This document shows positions 15,313 through 26,903 of a DNA stretch of 64,000 nucleotides, in pieces (within the stretch, counting starts at the first letter, position 1; each line of letters opens with the position of its first letter). Source of the DNA: Cinnamomum chago. Taxonomy: Eukaryota; Streptophyta; Magnoliopsida; Laurales; Lauraceae. The notes below the pieces were generated by a model. It was not told the origin of the DNA and did no database searches. It saw only the letters and a program-made list of their open reading frames with translations. The stretch spans positions 61,289,501 through 61,353,500 of the forward strand of contig CP142458.1 of assembly GCA_038049695.1 (NCBI GenBank), given 5' to 3'. Made by a program: the position numbers and the translations under genes.

Positions 15313-17255
15313 TTAGATAGTTAAGCCAAATCTGGCCGCAAGAACAATTATAGGAGTTCCACGATGAACCTAGTTGCTGTGATAGACAGAGCATTGCCTT
15401 GTTAGTGGTTAGTCAATACTTCTTTAGCCCATAGGTTTGCGTCCATGTAGGATCTTTCTGTTGTAACCTGTTTCATTTGGTGAGTATTACTGTTGTTTTG
15501 ATTAGCCTATGGTTTTAGAACAAGTTCATGTTTGAAGAGACTGAGTAGTGGATAGAAGTTATATGAGCATTCTCTTGATTATTACTAATGCTTGAATTCC
15601 TTTTTATATCTTTCACAATCAATGCTGGTTTTTTTACTACCAAGTCTTCTAAGTTGTTGGATTTTCAGTTGCATGTTGTGTATTCTTTTGTGATAGATCA
15701 CTTCAGATCATATTCCTTGGTCAATCACCCAAATTATAGAAACATGGAAATGAATATTTCCAGGTTATAAAAATTAAAACAAAAAATAAAACTCAGCTTC
15801 TTTGGGGAAGCATAAATGCAGACTTTAGTTCTTGGAGATCGATGTTGGTCTTGGGTCTACTTTAATGTAAGTGAACAATCTGCCGTCAAACCACTGGCCA
15901 TTGCCCTTTAAGCTCTGCGTAATTACTTTGTTGGTTGTAGTTTATTTTGGATGTAAACAAAGACTCAAATTAGTGCTGAGCCTTGACCCATTAGCTATAT
16001 AGGGCCAAACCAGCAGGTTTGAGTTCGGAGGGATTTCTAAGCTTTTTCCTGAACCTTCTGCCCATTTAATAGCAATAGTTATCCGTGCTTCGGCTGATCC
16101 AGTTTAGAACTTGTGAATCCTCAACTCGAAACCCAGACAGAGGCAAGGTTAATATGGGCTCAGATCTATAGCCAAGATAGCACAACTTAGACCACATACC
16201 TTTAGGCTTTAGGGTGTGTTTTTGCATGACAGCTTTTGAGGCATTTTATATTTAGAGGGAATTCATTTTTGGCAGAAAATGAAGACCGAAGATTCATGTT
16301 CTATAATTTTCAGTTTATATTGATTAACAAGGCAAAACATATTCAACTATAAAATGTGTTTTTGCCGCCTCAACATAATGGTAGCAGATGATTTTTTATT
16401 TCTTAGATTTGAATCTGATTACCACAAAAATTGAGAAATGACTTCTATATTGGAATTTTAAAATCATGGAATTATTAACATGGAATGATGGAAATTCATT
16501 CTTCCCAAAAAATCATTTTCATTTTCTGTGAAAAATGCTCCGCACAATTTTATCCTTCTGGCTCAGATGTTGGTATGGAATTGAGGAATTCTTAGGAACT
16601 CATACTTAAATGGGCTCCGACATAGGATTATTAAAGTGGAGGATTTCATAAAAATATAAAACCCTTGCCTTATCTTCAAAACAATATATAAAGATTTAAA
16701 TATTTTAAAAGAGTATAAAGGTTTTCTGTAATTCTTTCAAAAAGATGAATGCTGAAGGATCTAAAATAATGACGTAATGAGACTGTAAATTTCCTAAGAT
16801 ATCTAATGTACTAGAGTGATGGCTTGCATTATTTTCCATCTCCCCTCCATTACTTTTCTCTACAAGGTAGATTATTTAATAGCTATTTATGAATCTCTCT
16901 CTCTCTTATAGTAATGTGATTGAATCTATAACCCCAAGGTCGCAATGATGAGCACCCACCATTGTGCCACTGGCTCATTGTTGTCATTCATGAATCTTCA
17001 CCCTCATTTCTTCAATTTTAGATGCTTTTGGGAATACTTTTCTTAAGGCCCATTTGTTTCAATAATACTAATAACAATTGTAGTTGTTCAGTTAGATTAT
17101 GTCTCCTAAGTATTCCAAATGCTACGTTTGGTTATTATGACTCTGAAAACCAATCTACCTAAAAAGTAAGTTTTAGCCTTTTGAATTTTGAAAATTTTTT
17201 CTTACTAAATGCTGGATTGCAATTGAGAATTTGAGATTCCACTTGGGGACAACAA
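15313..17255. other. Intergenic, no gene seen
   Basis: The first few hundred bases probably include the 3' UTR of the zinc-finger gene. Short Harbinger-like end fragments occur, such as TTAAGGCCCATTTGTTTC near 17045, but no complete element could be bounded. Confidence 0.45.
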
Positions 17256-17258
17256 TTA

Positions 17259-18483
17259 GGACACGTTTGGTAAACGTCTGATAAGAGAATTCATCGGGCT
17301 TTTCCGTACTCTCATCGAAAGTTCACGTTTGGTTCAACACGGAAAAGCCCAAGGAGGAATCATCTGATTTTTGTTTTCAAATATTTTCTCGATCCAACCA
17401 GCTCCCATCCAGCTTCGCAAATCCATGCGTGCATGAAAAAGCAGAGCTATAGTGAAGTTGACGGTAACTTAGAGGTTGTCGGTTAGTTATTTAGAACCGT
17501 ACTTTATAGGTCCCTTAATTAAAATCCAAACCGGTAATAATGTCTAAAATGTTCAAAATGTCTAGAAGGTCAAATATTAGTTGTTAATTCATCACGGATT
17601 CTAAGATACCTGCAAAAACGTCCATACTGTTAAATCATAATTTTTGGAAAAAAGCCCCTTTTGAAAAATACAAACAATTAATTATCTTTAGAAGGCCTAA
17701 AACGGCTATGGGGACAAACTTGACAACCTGATTTGTCAAAGATTGTGAGAAAATGCCTAAAAATTGATGATCGTTGATCTTGAACATCACTTACATATTT
17801 GGATGAACAGTATCATATTCGGATGAATAACAAACAGTGTAGTATTAGCAAGGGTGGACCCAGGAAGTTTAACTTGGGGGGCTTGATGTAAAAGAAATAT
17901 TGTGGGAAGGGGAAAATGTAGAAAAAAAACACACACACACGCGTTAATTATAAGAATTTGCAGGGGGTCTTTGAGATTCTTCAGGTAGGGTGGGGGCTTT
18001 AGCCCCCAGACCGTTGTACCTGGGTCCACCATTGAATATTAGAGGTTTCCGATTCTTTCTTTCAAACCCTACCTTGTGCATCCCATAATCACGATCCAAA
18101 CTGTCCATCATGTTTAGAAGGTCTAAATTGGCTCGTAGGTCAATTTTCAACCATTAATTCCTCAAATATTGAGACATTGGTAAACATGTCAACACCCTAA
18201 AAATGTATTTTTAATTTCTGTGGGACTCACAATGAAAATTCAAAACCGTCCATCGTTTGTAGAAGGCCAAAAACGGTTAGGGTTTCAAATTTTAGGACTT
18301 GATTCGTTAAGAAAACTGCCAAAATCTTGTGACCATTGGGATTTGGTATATGTAAATCCATAAATTCCTTGTGTTTACCAAAATCTTTCCTCATGAGACA
18401 TCCTCTATAAAAAAAACCATCATATTTGGAAAAATAGAGGAAGCCTCTGGATATAGGATTCTTTTTCGGTTGTCAAACGTGCC
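17259..18483. mobile_element. Non-autonomous PIF/Harbinger-type element (1,225 bp), copy 2
   Basis: The ends GGACACGTTTGGTAAACG and GTCAAACGTGCC are inverted and flanked by TTA (17256-17258 and 18484-18486). The interior matches the element at 9854-10737 in order: 'aaatccaaacc.gtaataatg', 'gatacctgcaaaaacgtc' and the adjoining blocks. This supports one family. The copy is longer than copy 1, partly because another short element sits inside it (17853-18030). Confidence 0.7.
17853..18030. mobile_element. Small element with GGTGGACCCAGG terminal inverted repeats, nested in the Harbinger-type copy
   Basis: GGTGGACCCAGG at the left (about 17853) is repeated as CCTGGGTCCACC at the right (to 18030). 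Next to the right terminus is a second inverted pair, GGGGGCTTTAGCCCCC. No convincing target duplication was found, so the superfamily is left open. Confidence 0.5.
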
Positions 18484-19091
18484 TTAGAGAATTTCAAATT
18501 CTCCCACACAAGAATTCTTAGAATTCTTGCAAACAAACAAGAGAATTCCTAGTGCGAACAAAAGGGTTCATAGAGAGAATAGATGAATCACATAAGGATC
18601 CTCCAGCCTTAGGCCTTCAAGGCCTTCAAAGTGTACATGTGAGGCCATAGGTTGGGACATTAAGACCCTAGATCCTTTTACCAAAAAGGAGCAAAAAAAA
18701 AAAAAAAAAGACGATAGAATGTCAAAAATGAATGTAGCCTCCCTGCTTCTTAGCAATTAATAGGTTCAAAACAATTCTCACAATAAGTTCGAAGCATAGG
18801 AGCACCAGTAGCAGTCACATATTTGATGGTATTGGGATGTAGGATGCTAGTTTTTTCAAAGGGAGTTCATGGCGCCCTAGTATGGGCCACTCCCAAACTT
18901 CACTCAAGCATGCTCATTTAGTCATGAGGCCTAATAATTAGGTCAAATTCACTCAATGGGCCTAAAGCTGAGGCCCATGCCTAGCCCATTTGCGAAATAT
19001 TTGGACATTTGTGTAAAATATGCTGGCCTGCCAGACCGGGCCTGTCTTTAAAGATGTGTAGCTTAGGGCCATACTATTAATGATTTGACCA

Positions 19092-19275
19092 TACAATTAG
19101 GCCCAAGTACAGCTCATGAGTCATAAAACAGAGTCAAAATCCAGCTTAGTGTGGGCTTGGCAGTTTAGTATCAGGCTGGGGCACACAATTGGGCCCAAAT
19201 ACAACTCATGAGTCATAAAAAATAGTCAAAACCCAGCCAAATGTGGGCTTGGCGGTTCAGTCTCAGGCTGGCCTG
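19092..19275. repeat. Tandem direct repeat, two units of about 92 bp
   Basis: Units at 19092-19182 and 19184-19275 share 'caattaggcccaa', 'ctcatgagtcataaaa', 'gtgggcttggc' and 'caggctgg' in the same order and spacing. The region is rich in GGCCC/GGGCC and AGCCC words. No protein is encoded. Confidence 0.75.
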
Positions 19276-19631
19276 CCTATGTGTACCCACGTGTATTCAT
19301 TAATAAGTCCATTCTAGTATATTTATATATATCTAGTGTATGGAAAGTGGCCCCACATTTAGCTCTTATTTAACTCAGTCTAATAATGACATAAATGGAA
19401 GGAACATGTGCTACACTGGAAGATGCTCGCTATTGTAACTTTCAGGTTGTGGGTTCAAGTCAAATTATTTAACAATGAGTGAGAAACATATTTCTTCCCC
19501 AAACACACCATATTGCTAATCTGAAGGCTTGAGAACAAGGGTTATGTTTTGATATTTTTGCACCAATACTTCATGGATCATTTTAAGTGACTCTCACCTC
19601 CTATAGGAAGCAAAAAACCTCAAGTCAATAA

Positions 19632-19846
19632 GGGCCCGTTTGGCAATTAACTAGTATAGCAGTAGTTAAGTATAGTTGTCATACCATATGGTCGAACGGG
19701 CGGGTTCTAGAAAAGTTATGTGCCATACACAGTGCACTTCTCCTAGTTTGGCAAGTCCAGTAAAGTGGATGGAAAGCTGACTTTATCCTGTTTGGTTTAT
19801 AACTCCATGGAATGCGATCATGCAATCAGGACGGCCGCTTTTAATC
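19632..19846. mobile_element. Truncated Harbinger-type left end
   Basis: TAA followed by GGGCCCGTTTGGCAA at 19632 is a typical Harbinger terminus. No matching right end was found, and the full Harbinger at 19850 lies just downstream, so this is read as a remnant. Confidence 0.4.
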
Positions 19847-21552
19847 TTAGGTCCCGTTTGGCATGTCTAAATTCAGGGTCTATATCTCTTAAAAATGTTT
19901 GAGAAAGACATTAGACTGTTTGGATGCACCAATTTATATGTCTGTTTCAAATAGGAAATAGACATTTGCTGTCTATTTTACAATGGGCCAGAAACAGTGC
20001 TACTTGAGACAGAGCAAAACGTCTGAAGCGGGTAGGCCATTCTAGTTTATTTTTGGACAAGTTTGCCCTCTTCTTTTTCTGGGATTGACAAGTTTACCCT
20101 ACTTCTATTTTGCAACAAAGATGAGTCTCGATCCTCATTTGCAAAAAAACCCTAGGAGACTCATCTTCCTCCGCCTCTTCTCCATTCCTCTATCAAGAAC
20201 GACAAGGTACCTCTATTCTAATATTCTCTTTTGTGTCTGTGATTTTCTTGCTTTGTCTCTCTATTCCTCTCTTCATCTTTGTTATTGGGTTTGGGTTTTT
20301 TTTTTCTTTTCTTTTGTGTTCAGAAGATCGACGGCCATAGTAGAGAAGAACTTAGGTTTGATTTTGTGAGTTGTCTAAGGTTTTTCAATGTGCATATATT
20401 TGATGCTTGTTTGATCTCCTCCAAAGTGTTTGCAAATCATGATTTTTTTATGTATTTATCTGTTATCTTGTATTATAATTATTCAATCTTTTTTTTATCG
20501 CTTCTGTATCTTGGATATTTATCAGAGGTTTTTTTTATCGCTTCTGTAACTGGGGGACGCTTTCTCACCAATGTTTTAGTTTTCTTCTGTTCTTACCTTT
20601 TTCTAGTTTTTATTTTTCCCTTTCCATCATTTCTTTTTTGGAACATAAGATGGGAATGCTAGAATGTTAGATTTGAACAGCCAAACTGAAATGATGATTG
20701 AATCAAATGACAACTCTAGCTTGTGGTTTATTTATGAGCCACATTCTTCTTTCTTGCAACAAGTTGGTTATTTATTCATACTAATTGTACCTTAATTCCT
20801 ACATATCAAGTTGAAAGATGACAGAGGTCAGATGCAAACAAATATATGAGCGACTTGGACTTCAGAAGCGTATAACAAATAGTTGTAGTGTATGAATAGA
20901 CTTTCTCACAGTTTACTTCTAAGTTGTAATCTTTCTCCCTTTGTGAATAGTTTGTTGTAGAAGTTTCGGAGCTGTCACTTTCCTACATCATTCTTTAGCA
21001 AAATTAGTTCAGCTTTAATGTGTCCTATATAAGAATATTTTACTCTGTTCATTGTAACTTAAAATCTCTTGTTGACTGTACTTTTGCAGATACCCCTTTT
21101 TGTAAGTTTATTTTGTTGATGCTCTCACTTGAAGCTTTCATCAAATTGCATTTGTCTATGACTCTATGTTAAACTTATTGTCAATGAACTTTGGATTGGT
21201 TCTTGCTGTATTCTAATTACACCCTTATGTTGTTTTCATTATTTCAGAAATTTCGAGAGGAAGATAAGAATTTGTCAACATCAGAGGCATTCTTGCGTAG
21301 GTTAGACTCACTGCGAAGAGTGAGTACTAATTGATAGAAAAAACATAGAAACCAATTTGAGATTGAAAATCATACCTAGGTTCAGTTCTCTCCACTTCCC
21401 TTGACATGGTTCTTATTTACCACTTGCTTTTTGGGGGCCACTCATGAGTAAGGAATATAGTTTTTTGGTTTCAAGTTGGACTCATTTGCTTCTTTTTCTA
21501 TAATTGATTTGACATTGATTTATTCTTGATAAAATAATTTAGCAAGGTGTAG

Positions 21553-22704
21553 ATGGCAGAATCAAGGGTTCCATCTCATAAGGGTAAGGACAAGGTGGAG
21601 ATGAGTAGGGCTGTTTGGTCAGATAATATGAAGAAGATTTTCATTGACTTATGCATAGTAGAAGTATTACAAGGCGGAAGACCGGGCTCAAATCTAAAAA
21701 CACAATCATGGACAAGAATTATCGAGGGTTTTAAGGAGAAAACTGGTATTTTGTATGGACAAAAACAATTAAAGAATCAATGGGATGGAATGAGAAAACA
21801 ATATAATGCTTGGATAACATTATGTGGGCAAACCGGTGTTGGGCTGAATGAAGCAACTCAAACAATTACAATGGATTCCGAGAGATGGGATGAATATCTA
21901 AAGGTAATATTTATTTGACAATTTTTAGTATATATTACTTATTATATAATAATAAATATTTAACATCTAATGCAGGGGCACCTCGAAGCGAAAATTTTTA
22001 GGACTAGACCTTTGTCATTCCCGGATGAAATGGGAATTCTCTTTGGTGGAACCCAGGCTAGGGGAGAAGAGACTTGGACACCATCTTCTGGTTCCTTTCC
22101 AGAAGAATTGATTACACAGATGTCCTCTCCGCCACCTCATATGGACAATACCCAGAATCATGTGCAGGAAGAGACTTTTGAGGATATCTCGACAGAGGAG
22201 CTAATGACAAGTGCTCGGAGGAAACGTCCTTGTCCTTCACGGAGTAGGAGGGATGTTAGGAACAATAAATATGATGAGAATATGGAGCGCCTGGTAATTA
22301 TACTTGAAGAAGATAAGAAAGAAGAAGACAGAAAAAACGAAGAACGGAAAGAAGAAGAGAGGAAAGAAGAAGATAGAAAAAAAGAAGAGCGGAAAGAAGA
22401 AGAGAGAAAAAAAGAAGAGAGGAAAGAAGAAAAGAGGAAAGAAGAAGCGAGGAAAGAAGAAGAGAGGAAAGAAGAAAAGAGGAAAGAAGAAGCAAGGAAA
22501 GAAGAAGAGAGGAAGCGAGGTCCTACTATGCAGGATTGTATTGATATTTTAAAGCAAATACCAAATATCCAAGTGACCTCAGAATTGTATTTTTTTGGCA
22601 CAAGGGCATTTAAAGACAAGGACAATAGAGATATTTTCATGTCGTTTGAAAGTAATGATGCCCGTCTCTACTGGCTGAATATGATAATGAAGCATGGGCC
22701 TTGA
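21553..22704 (+). CDS. Harbinger ORF1: Myb/SANT-like DNA-binding protein, 359 aa
   Basis: Exons are 21553-21903 and 21976-22704, with a phase-0 intron (LK|GH). Residues about 12-115 form the Myb/SANT-like domain of plant Harbinger ORF1 proteins (WSDNMKKIFIDLCI, GFKEKTG, LKNQWDGMRKQYNAW). In characterised Harbinger systems this partner binds DNA and brings the transposase to the nucleus and the element ends. A basic KRPCPSRSRR stretch could be a nuclear signal. Residues about 230-315 are almost entirely K, E and R in repeats of KEEERK type, probably a long charged helix. The purine-rich DNA under it (22300-22515) is prone to repeat-length change. The C-terminal block (GPTMQDCIDILKQIPNIQ, SELYFFGTRAFKDK) is a feature of the family. 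No break is seen. Confidence 0.85.
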
Positions 22705-22802
22705 TGGGTTTTATGTGAGCATTATAGGATGAATGTTAGAACACATTACTCATCACTTTTGTAGCCTTTATTTATTATCTATTTTTTGTTGTTGTTGTTG
22801 GG

Positions 22803-23156
22803 CTGAATGAATATATGAACTTATGATTTTCTTTTCTATTATGAGATGAAATGAATGTAAGAGCTTATGATTTTCTTTTTTATTATGAGACGATATGAAT
22901 GTAGGAAGTTATGATTCTCTTTGTTATTGTGAGATGGAATGAATGTAGGAACTTAAGATTTTCTTTGTTTTTTGAGATGGAATGAATTTAGGAACTTATG
23001 GTTTTCTTTTTTATTATGAGAATGAATGTAGGAGCTTATGATTTTCTTTTTTATTATGAGAATGAATGTAGGAGCTTATGATTTGCTTTTTTTATTATGG
23101 GATGGAATGAATGTATGAACTTTTTTTTATTGTTGGATGGAATGAATGTAGGAGAC
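22803..23156 (+). repeat. Minisatellite of 38-50-bp units between the two Harbinger genes
   Basis: About seven to eight imperfect copies of 'gaatgaatgtaggagcttatgattttc...ttattatgag' run up to the transposase start codon. The ATG at 23158 follows the last GTAGGAGACC directly, so the array is the whole intergenic region and must include the 5' leader or promoter of the transposase. Confidence 0.85.
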
Positions 23157-23157
23157 C

Positions 23158-24477
23158 ATGACACCAAGGAAACGAAAAGTAATAGCACTTTTTGCTTTAT
23201 TACTTGTAAAGAAGCGACGGATGTACATATCGAAAGAGCCATGTAGAACTTCAATTTTATCAGGCCATGTTTTCGTTCAGGGCATTTTGGAAGGCAATCG
23301 AAGAGTATGTTTAGAGCTACTGCGTATGGAGAAACATGTTTTCTTGCGATTGTGTGTGGTTTTACGAGAGAAAAGGCTACTTAACGATAGCCGATTTGTT
23401 TCAGTGGAGGAGCAAGTGGCTATATTTCTAATGACAATTGGGCAAAATCATAGGAATAGAATTTTGCAAGATAGATTTCAACACTCAGGTGAAACTATCC
23501 ATCGCCACTTTCATGCAGTTTTAGTAGCAATGATTCACCTCTCAATGGATATTATAAAGCCGCCTTCATACGACCAAATACCAAAGGAGATATTGCATAA
23601 TCATCGATTTTATCCATATTTTAAAGTATAATCCTACCCTTATTATATTTGCAATTATTCTTTAATAGAGTGACTTTTGTTTTTAAATCTTATGTTGATT
23701 TCTTTTTTTTTTGAAGGATTGTGTTGGGGCAATAGATGGCACACTCATAAATGCTGTAATCCCCGTTGAGAACCAAGTACCTTATAGAGGAAGAAAAGGA
23801 GAATGCCAACAAAATATTCTAGCGGCATGCTCATTTGATATGCTATTTACTTTCGTTATTGCTGGTTGGGAAGGCACTGCACATGATTCACGTATTTTAT
23901 TGGATACTATATATAAGCCAAATCTGAATTTTCCACATGCCCTTCCAGGTATTTAATGATTAGTCAATTATAAATCATATTACATTTTTTATCATAATAT
24001 ATATTTTTTTGTTCAGGTAAATATTATATTGTTGACGCTGGGTTTACGAATATGCGTGGTTTTCTTGCTCCATACCGTAATGTTCGGTATTGGCTATCAG
24101 ATTTTCAGGCCGGTGGTCATCCTCGTAATGAGAAGGAACATTTCAATTATGTTCATTCATCTTTAAGGAATGTAATAGAGCGTTCTTTTGGAGTATTGAA
24201 AGCTCGTTTCCCAATTTTAAAAAGGATGCCTCCCTACTCATTTTGTGTACAAAGGAGTATAGTAGTCGCTGCAATGGCTGTGCACAACTTTATCAGAAAA
24301 GAGGCTATTGCAGATGCACTCTTTATAGAGTACGAGAATGAAGACATATCTTTAGAAGCAGTTGATAGTGACGATAGTGGCACCTCCGACACCGATGTAG
24401 TGGTGGATATTGCAGAACAGATGGAGATGTCAGAAGTTAGAAATGCAATAGCTGATGCCCTCTTTCATTCATCATGA
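23158..24477 (+). CDS. PIF/Harbinger DDE transposase, three exons, 386 aa, apparently intact
   Basis: Exons are 23158-23625, 23717-23948 and 24017-24477, all with GT-AG introns. The N-terminus has a basic PRKRK nuclear signal. Residues about 45-150 are the helical N-terminal region of plant PIF transposases (RMEKHVFLRLC, VSVEEQVAIFLMTIG, RFQHSGETIHRHFHAVL). The DDE_Tnp_4 nuclease follows. Its likely catalytic acids are D163 in AIDGT, D213 in AHDSR and E288 in NVIERSFG, and all three are present. Conserved LAPYR and KARFPILK blocks flank them. The C-terminal tail is acidic. The start is the ATG right after the minisatellite. There is no stop or frameshift. Excision and insertion at TTA sites would need this protein together with ORF1. 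Confidence 0.9.
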
Positions 24478-24486
24478 CATCTTCTT

Positions 24487-24699
24487 TGGGTGGTTTTACA
24501 ATAGTTGTGGATGGGCTTGTATTTTTTTGGTAAATATATATCCTCGTCAACTCCATATGCCTCCTTTTGTCTCTCTTGAAATGATTCTCTTAATGTTGAT
24601 GATGATGGGGTGGTTTTGCAATAGCTGTGGATGGGCTTGCATTTTTTTGGTAAATATATAACCTCTTCAACTCCATATGCCTCCTTTTGTCTCTCTTAT
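24487..24699 (+). repeat. Direct repeat of about 94 bp downstream of the transposase
   Basis: Copies at 24487-24580 and 24606-24699 share 'gggtggtttt.caatag.tgtggatgggcttg.atttttttggtaaatatata' and 'caactccatatgcctcc'. They lie in the 3' untranslated part of the Harbinger. Confidence 0.85.
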
Positions 24700-24960
24700 A
24701 CCTCTATTCATGTTCTTATCATATATAGTTTTTTTTTTTTTTTATGACAGGGATTGCTGTTTGATAATGGGGTTTGTACTAGTTTTGAGTGTTTGATATA
24801 GCTTGCATGCAACATCTTCTGCAAAGTAGAAATTACAAGCCTGATGATCCGACAGAAATGGATGTCAAATTGAATTTCTTTCCTAAATTGACTTTTTTGG
24901 AAAAGACAAGAAATGCCCCTGTAATAAGCTCTTCTTTTTATGTTTACCAAACAAGTTTTA

Positions 24961-25065
24961 TCAAATAGATCTATTTGAAGTAAATATACTGGATGTATTA
25001 CCAAACGGTCTATTTGGAAAGGAGTCTATTTGAAATAGATCTATTTGAAATAGTCTATTTGAGCC
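24961..25065. repeat. Subterminal palindromic repeats of the Harbinger (CTATTTGAAATAG)
   Basis: The motif CTATTTG, often as the palindrome CTATTTGAAATAG or with AGATCT, occurs about six times within 150 bp of the right end. A related CAAATAGGAAATAGAC lies about 110 bp inside the left end. The position suggests binding sites for ORF1 or the transposase. Confidence 0.6.
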
Positions 25066-25107
25066 AGATAAATTACAAACAGATCAGATTTGCCAAACAG
25101 ACCCTTA

Positions 25108-26900
25108 GTAAAAGCGCATGTCCAGCAACGTACGAAGGAACCCACATGACCTTGTTCTAGTCCCCACATTTCAACCTCGAGGCAAAGTCCATGTGGGCTA
25201 TAATTGAGGTATGTGGGAGTCAAGTATGCTAAAATAGAGACGAGGCGTTGCCTTTCTGTGGATTGCATGCCACAATGAACACGTGGAGAAGAGTCAAGAA
25301 AAAAGATTGAGGCAATAAAGAAAAACGCCCCAACACATCCCTTTCTGTGGTAGTAGCAACCATCTTACATCGGCAAAGCACGGTTTTACTTTCAGCCAGA
25401 GTCTTCTCTCTTCTCAGACGATGAAAAAGCTTCTTGTCTTAGCGATGCACCATTGTTGGCATAGTAGTCTCTCTGGAAAGAGAAGTTGTGTAGGAACTAC
25501 CATGTAACGAGTTAGGTCTTCCTCTTAAAGTAAATGCCCATCCTCGTCTGCTGATCGACGATCACTGTTTCGCCTTTCAGTCAGTACGTTCTCTCCCATA
25601 ACCCTAGTTTGTCTGAACTTTTTGTCCCTCTCTATGGTTCGCCATGAAATAACTGCTAATGTCAAGGAAGAAACCTAGTGTTAGAATAGGGTTCCATTTA
25701 ATCTCTAATAGCCCATGGTCTGCACGAACATGAGAGATCTATTGCATGTTTACTGAGGACATGTAATTCACAGCTGCTATGATATGAAACATTTTGCAGA
25801 AATGGAATGAGGATTTCTGAATTAGGGGAAAAGCATAAATTCCATAAAAAATTCTAAATGTTCTGTCGACAGCACTTCCTAAAATTAATATAGTACGGGT
25901 TGCACACGACTTGAATATGGGTGAATTTCTAAGAACACTAACCATTTTCTATCGCAGGCTTTAGTTACCAAATTCATTTGCTAAAAGGCTGGAAAATAAC
26001 ATTAATAATACATCATGTTGTATTATGAGCAAAATTTGTTTCTTCTTGTAGGACAAACACTGCAAATACCTACTGTTTTTCGGTAGACTACATTTAATCA
26101 ATAAGACATGATTTTCTTTTCTGGGTTCATTTTTAATCACACGGACTGTTTCAGGCGCACTATTGGGGGTCAGTTCCAATGTCTGTGGAGTCTAAGTATG
26201 TCACGAATCATGTGACACTGCATTATAATTCTGCTATCTATATGGAAGGGGGCCACTCAAATTCTTCCATTTAATGGAAAGGGCACCCCTTTGCAGTTTA
26301 ACTCCATGCATCCATCATACTGGTCCTAGCAACTGTTTCACAAATATTATGCAAACAGGATCTGTACAGGATCTCTCAGTTAGCATATATGGCAAGTTTG
26401 ATGGACTGCTGCAAACAAATAGTCTCATTCATATGGAATTCCATTTGTTAACCTTTTCAAATTTCCCCATCAGTGGAACAGAAATCCCTATTCTGAAGGC
26501 TATGGAACAACTCCCTGGATAGGCCAAAATCAGTACTATCAACAGTCTATGAAATGCCTTTTGCAGAATTCCTTCTTAGGATAATTTTTCTTCAAAAATT
26601 GAGATTATAGATATATATCATCTTTGCAAACGCGGTCAGTGAAAAGCATGCAAATATCACTGTTCATTTTCTCAATGGTCTCCATGAGCCAGATATAGGA
26701 TATAAATTTGCAATTTTGTGAAGTCAAGGGTCTTACACTATTGGTTGCATAAGATGGAAGAATCTAGAGAAACGGGATCGGACGCCATCCTTTTATATGA
26801 CGAGACAGACCACATTTCCTTGCAATTTCTACGGGGAGAGGTATAGTAAAAACAACAAATCTTTGATTGATATAATTGTAGTGCCTCAATTTAACAACCG
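25108..26900. other. Intergenic, no gene seen
   Basis: No recognisable protein or repeat. A TAACCCTAG word near 25597 may belong to the promoter of the downstream plant-mobile-domain gene, but this is weak. Confidence 0.4.
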
Positions 26901-26903
26901 CAC

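Larger units (their letters stand above)
19850..25104 (+). mobile_element. Complete PIF/Harbinger DNA transposon (5,255 bp), potentially autonomous
   Basis: The left end GGTCCCGTTTGGCA and the right end TGCCAAACAGACCC are inverted and flanked by TTA on both sides (19847-19849 and 25105-25107). Two genes lie in the same orientation: a Myb/SANT-like ORF (21553-22704) and a DDE transposase (23158-24477). Both are intact after splicing of simple GT-AG introns. A leader of about 1.7 kb precedes the first ORF. It includes a likely untranslated exon at about 21248-21319, preceded by an acceptor and followed by GTGAGT. Sequence near the right end has repeated CTATTTGAAATAG palindromes. Both ORFs together with both ends are what an autonomous Harbinger needs. 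Actual activity is inference. Confidence 0.88.

Noticed and set aside
19415..19470. tRNA-like GGTTGTGGGTTCAAGTC
   Set aside because: Only a B-box-like piece; no A box at proper spacing.
22158..22640. 160-aa Ser/Leu-rich open frame on the minus strand, and frames at 22298-22552
   Set aside because: These are shadows of the KEEERK repeat of ORF1 on the other strand or in other frames.
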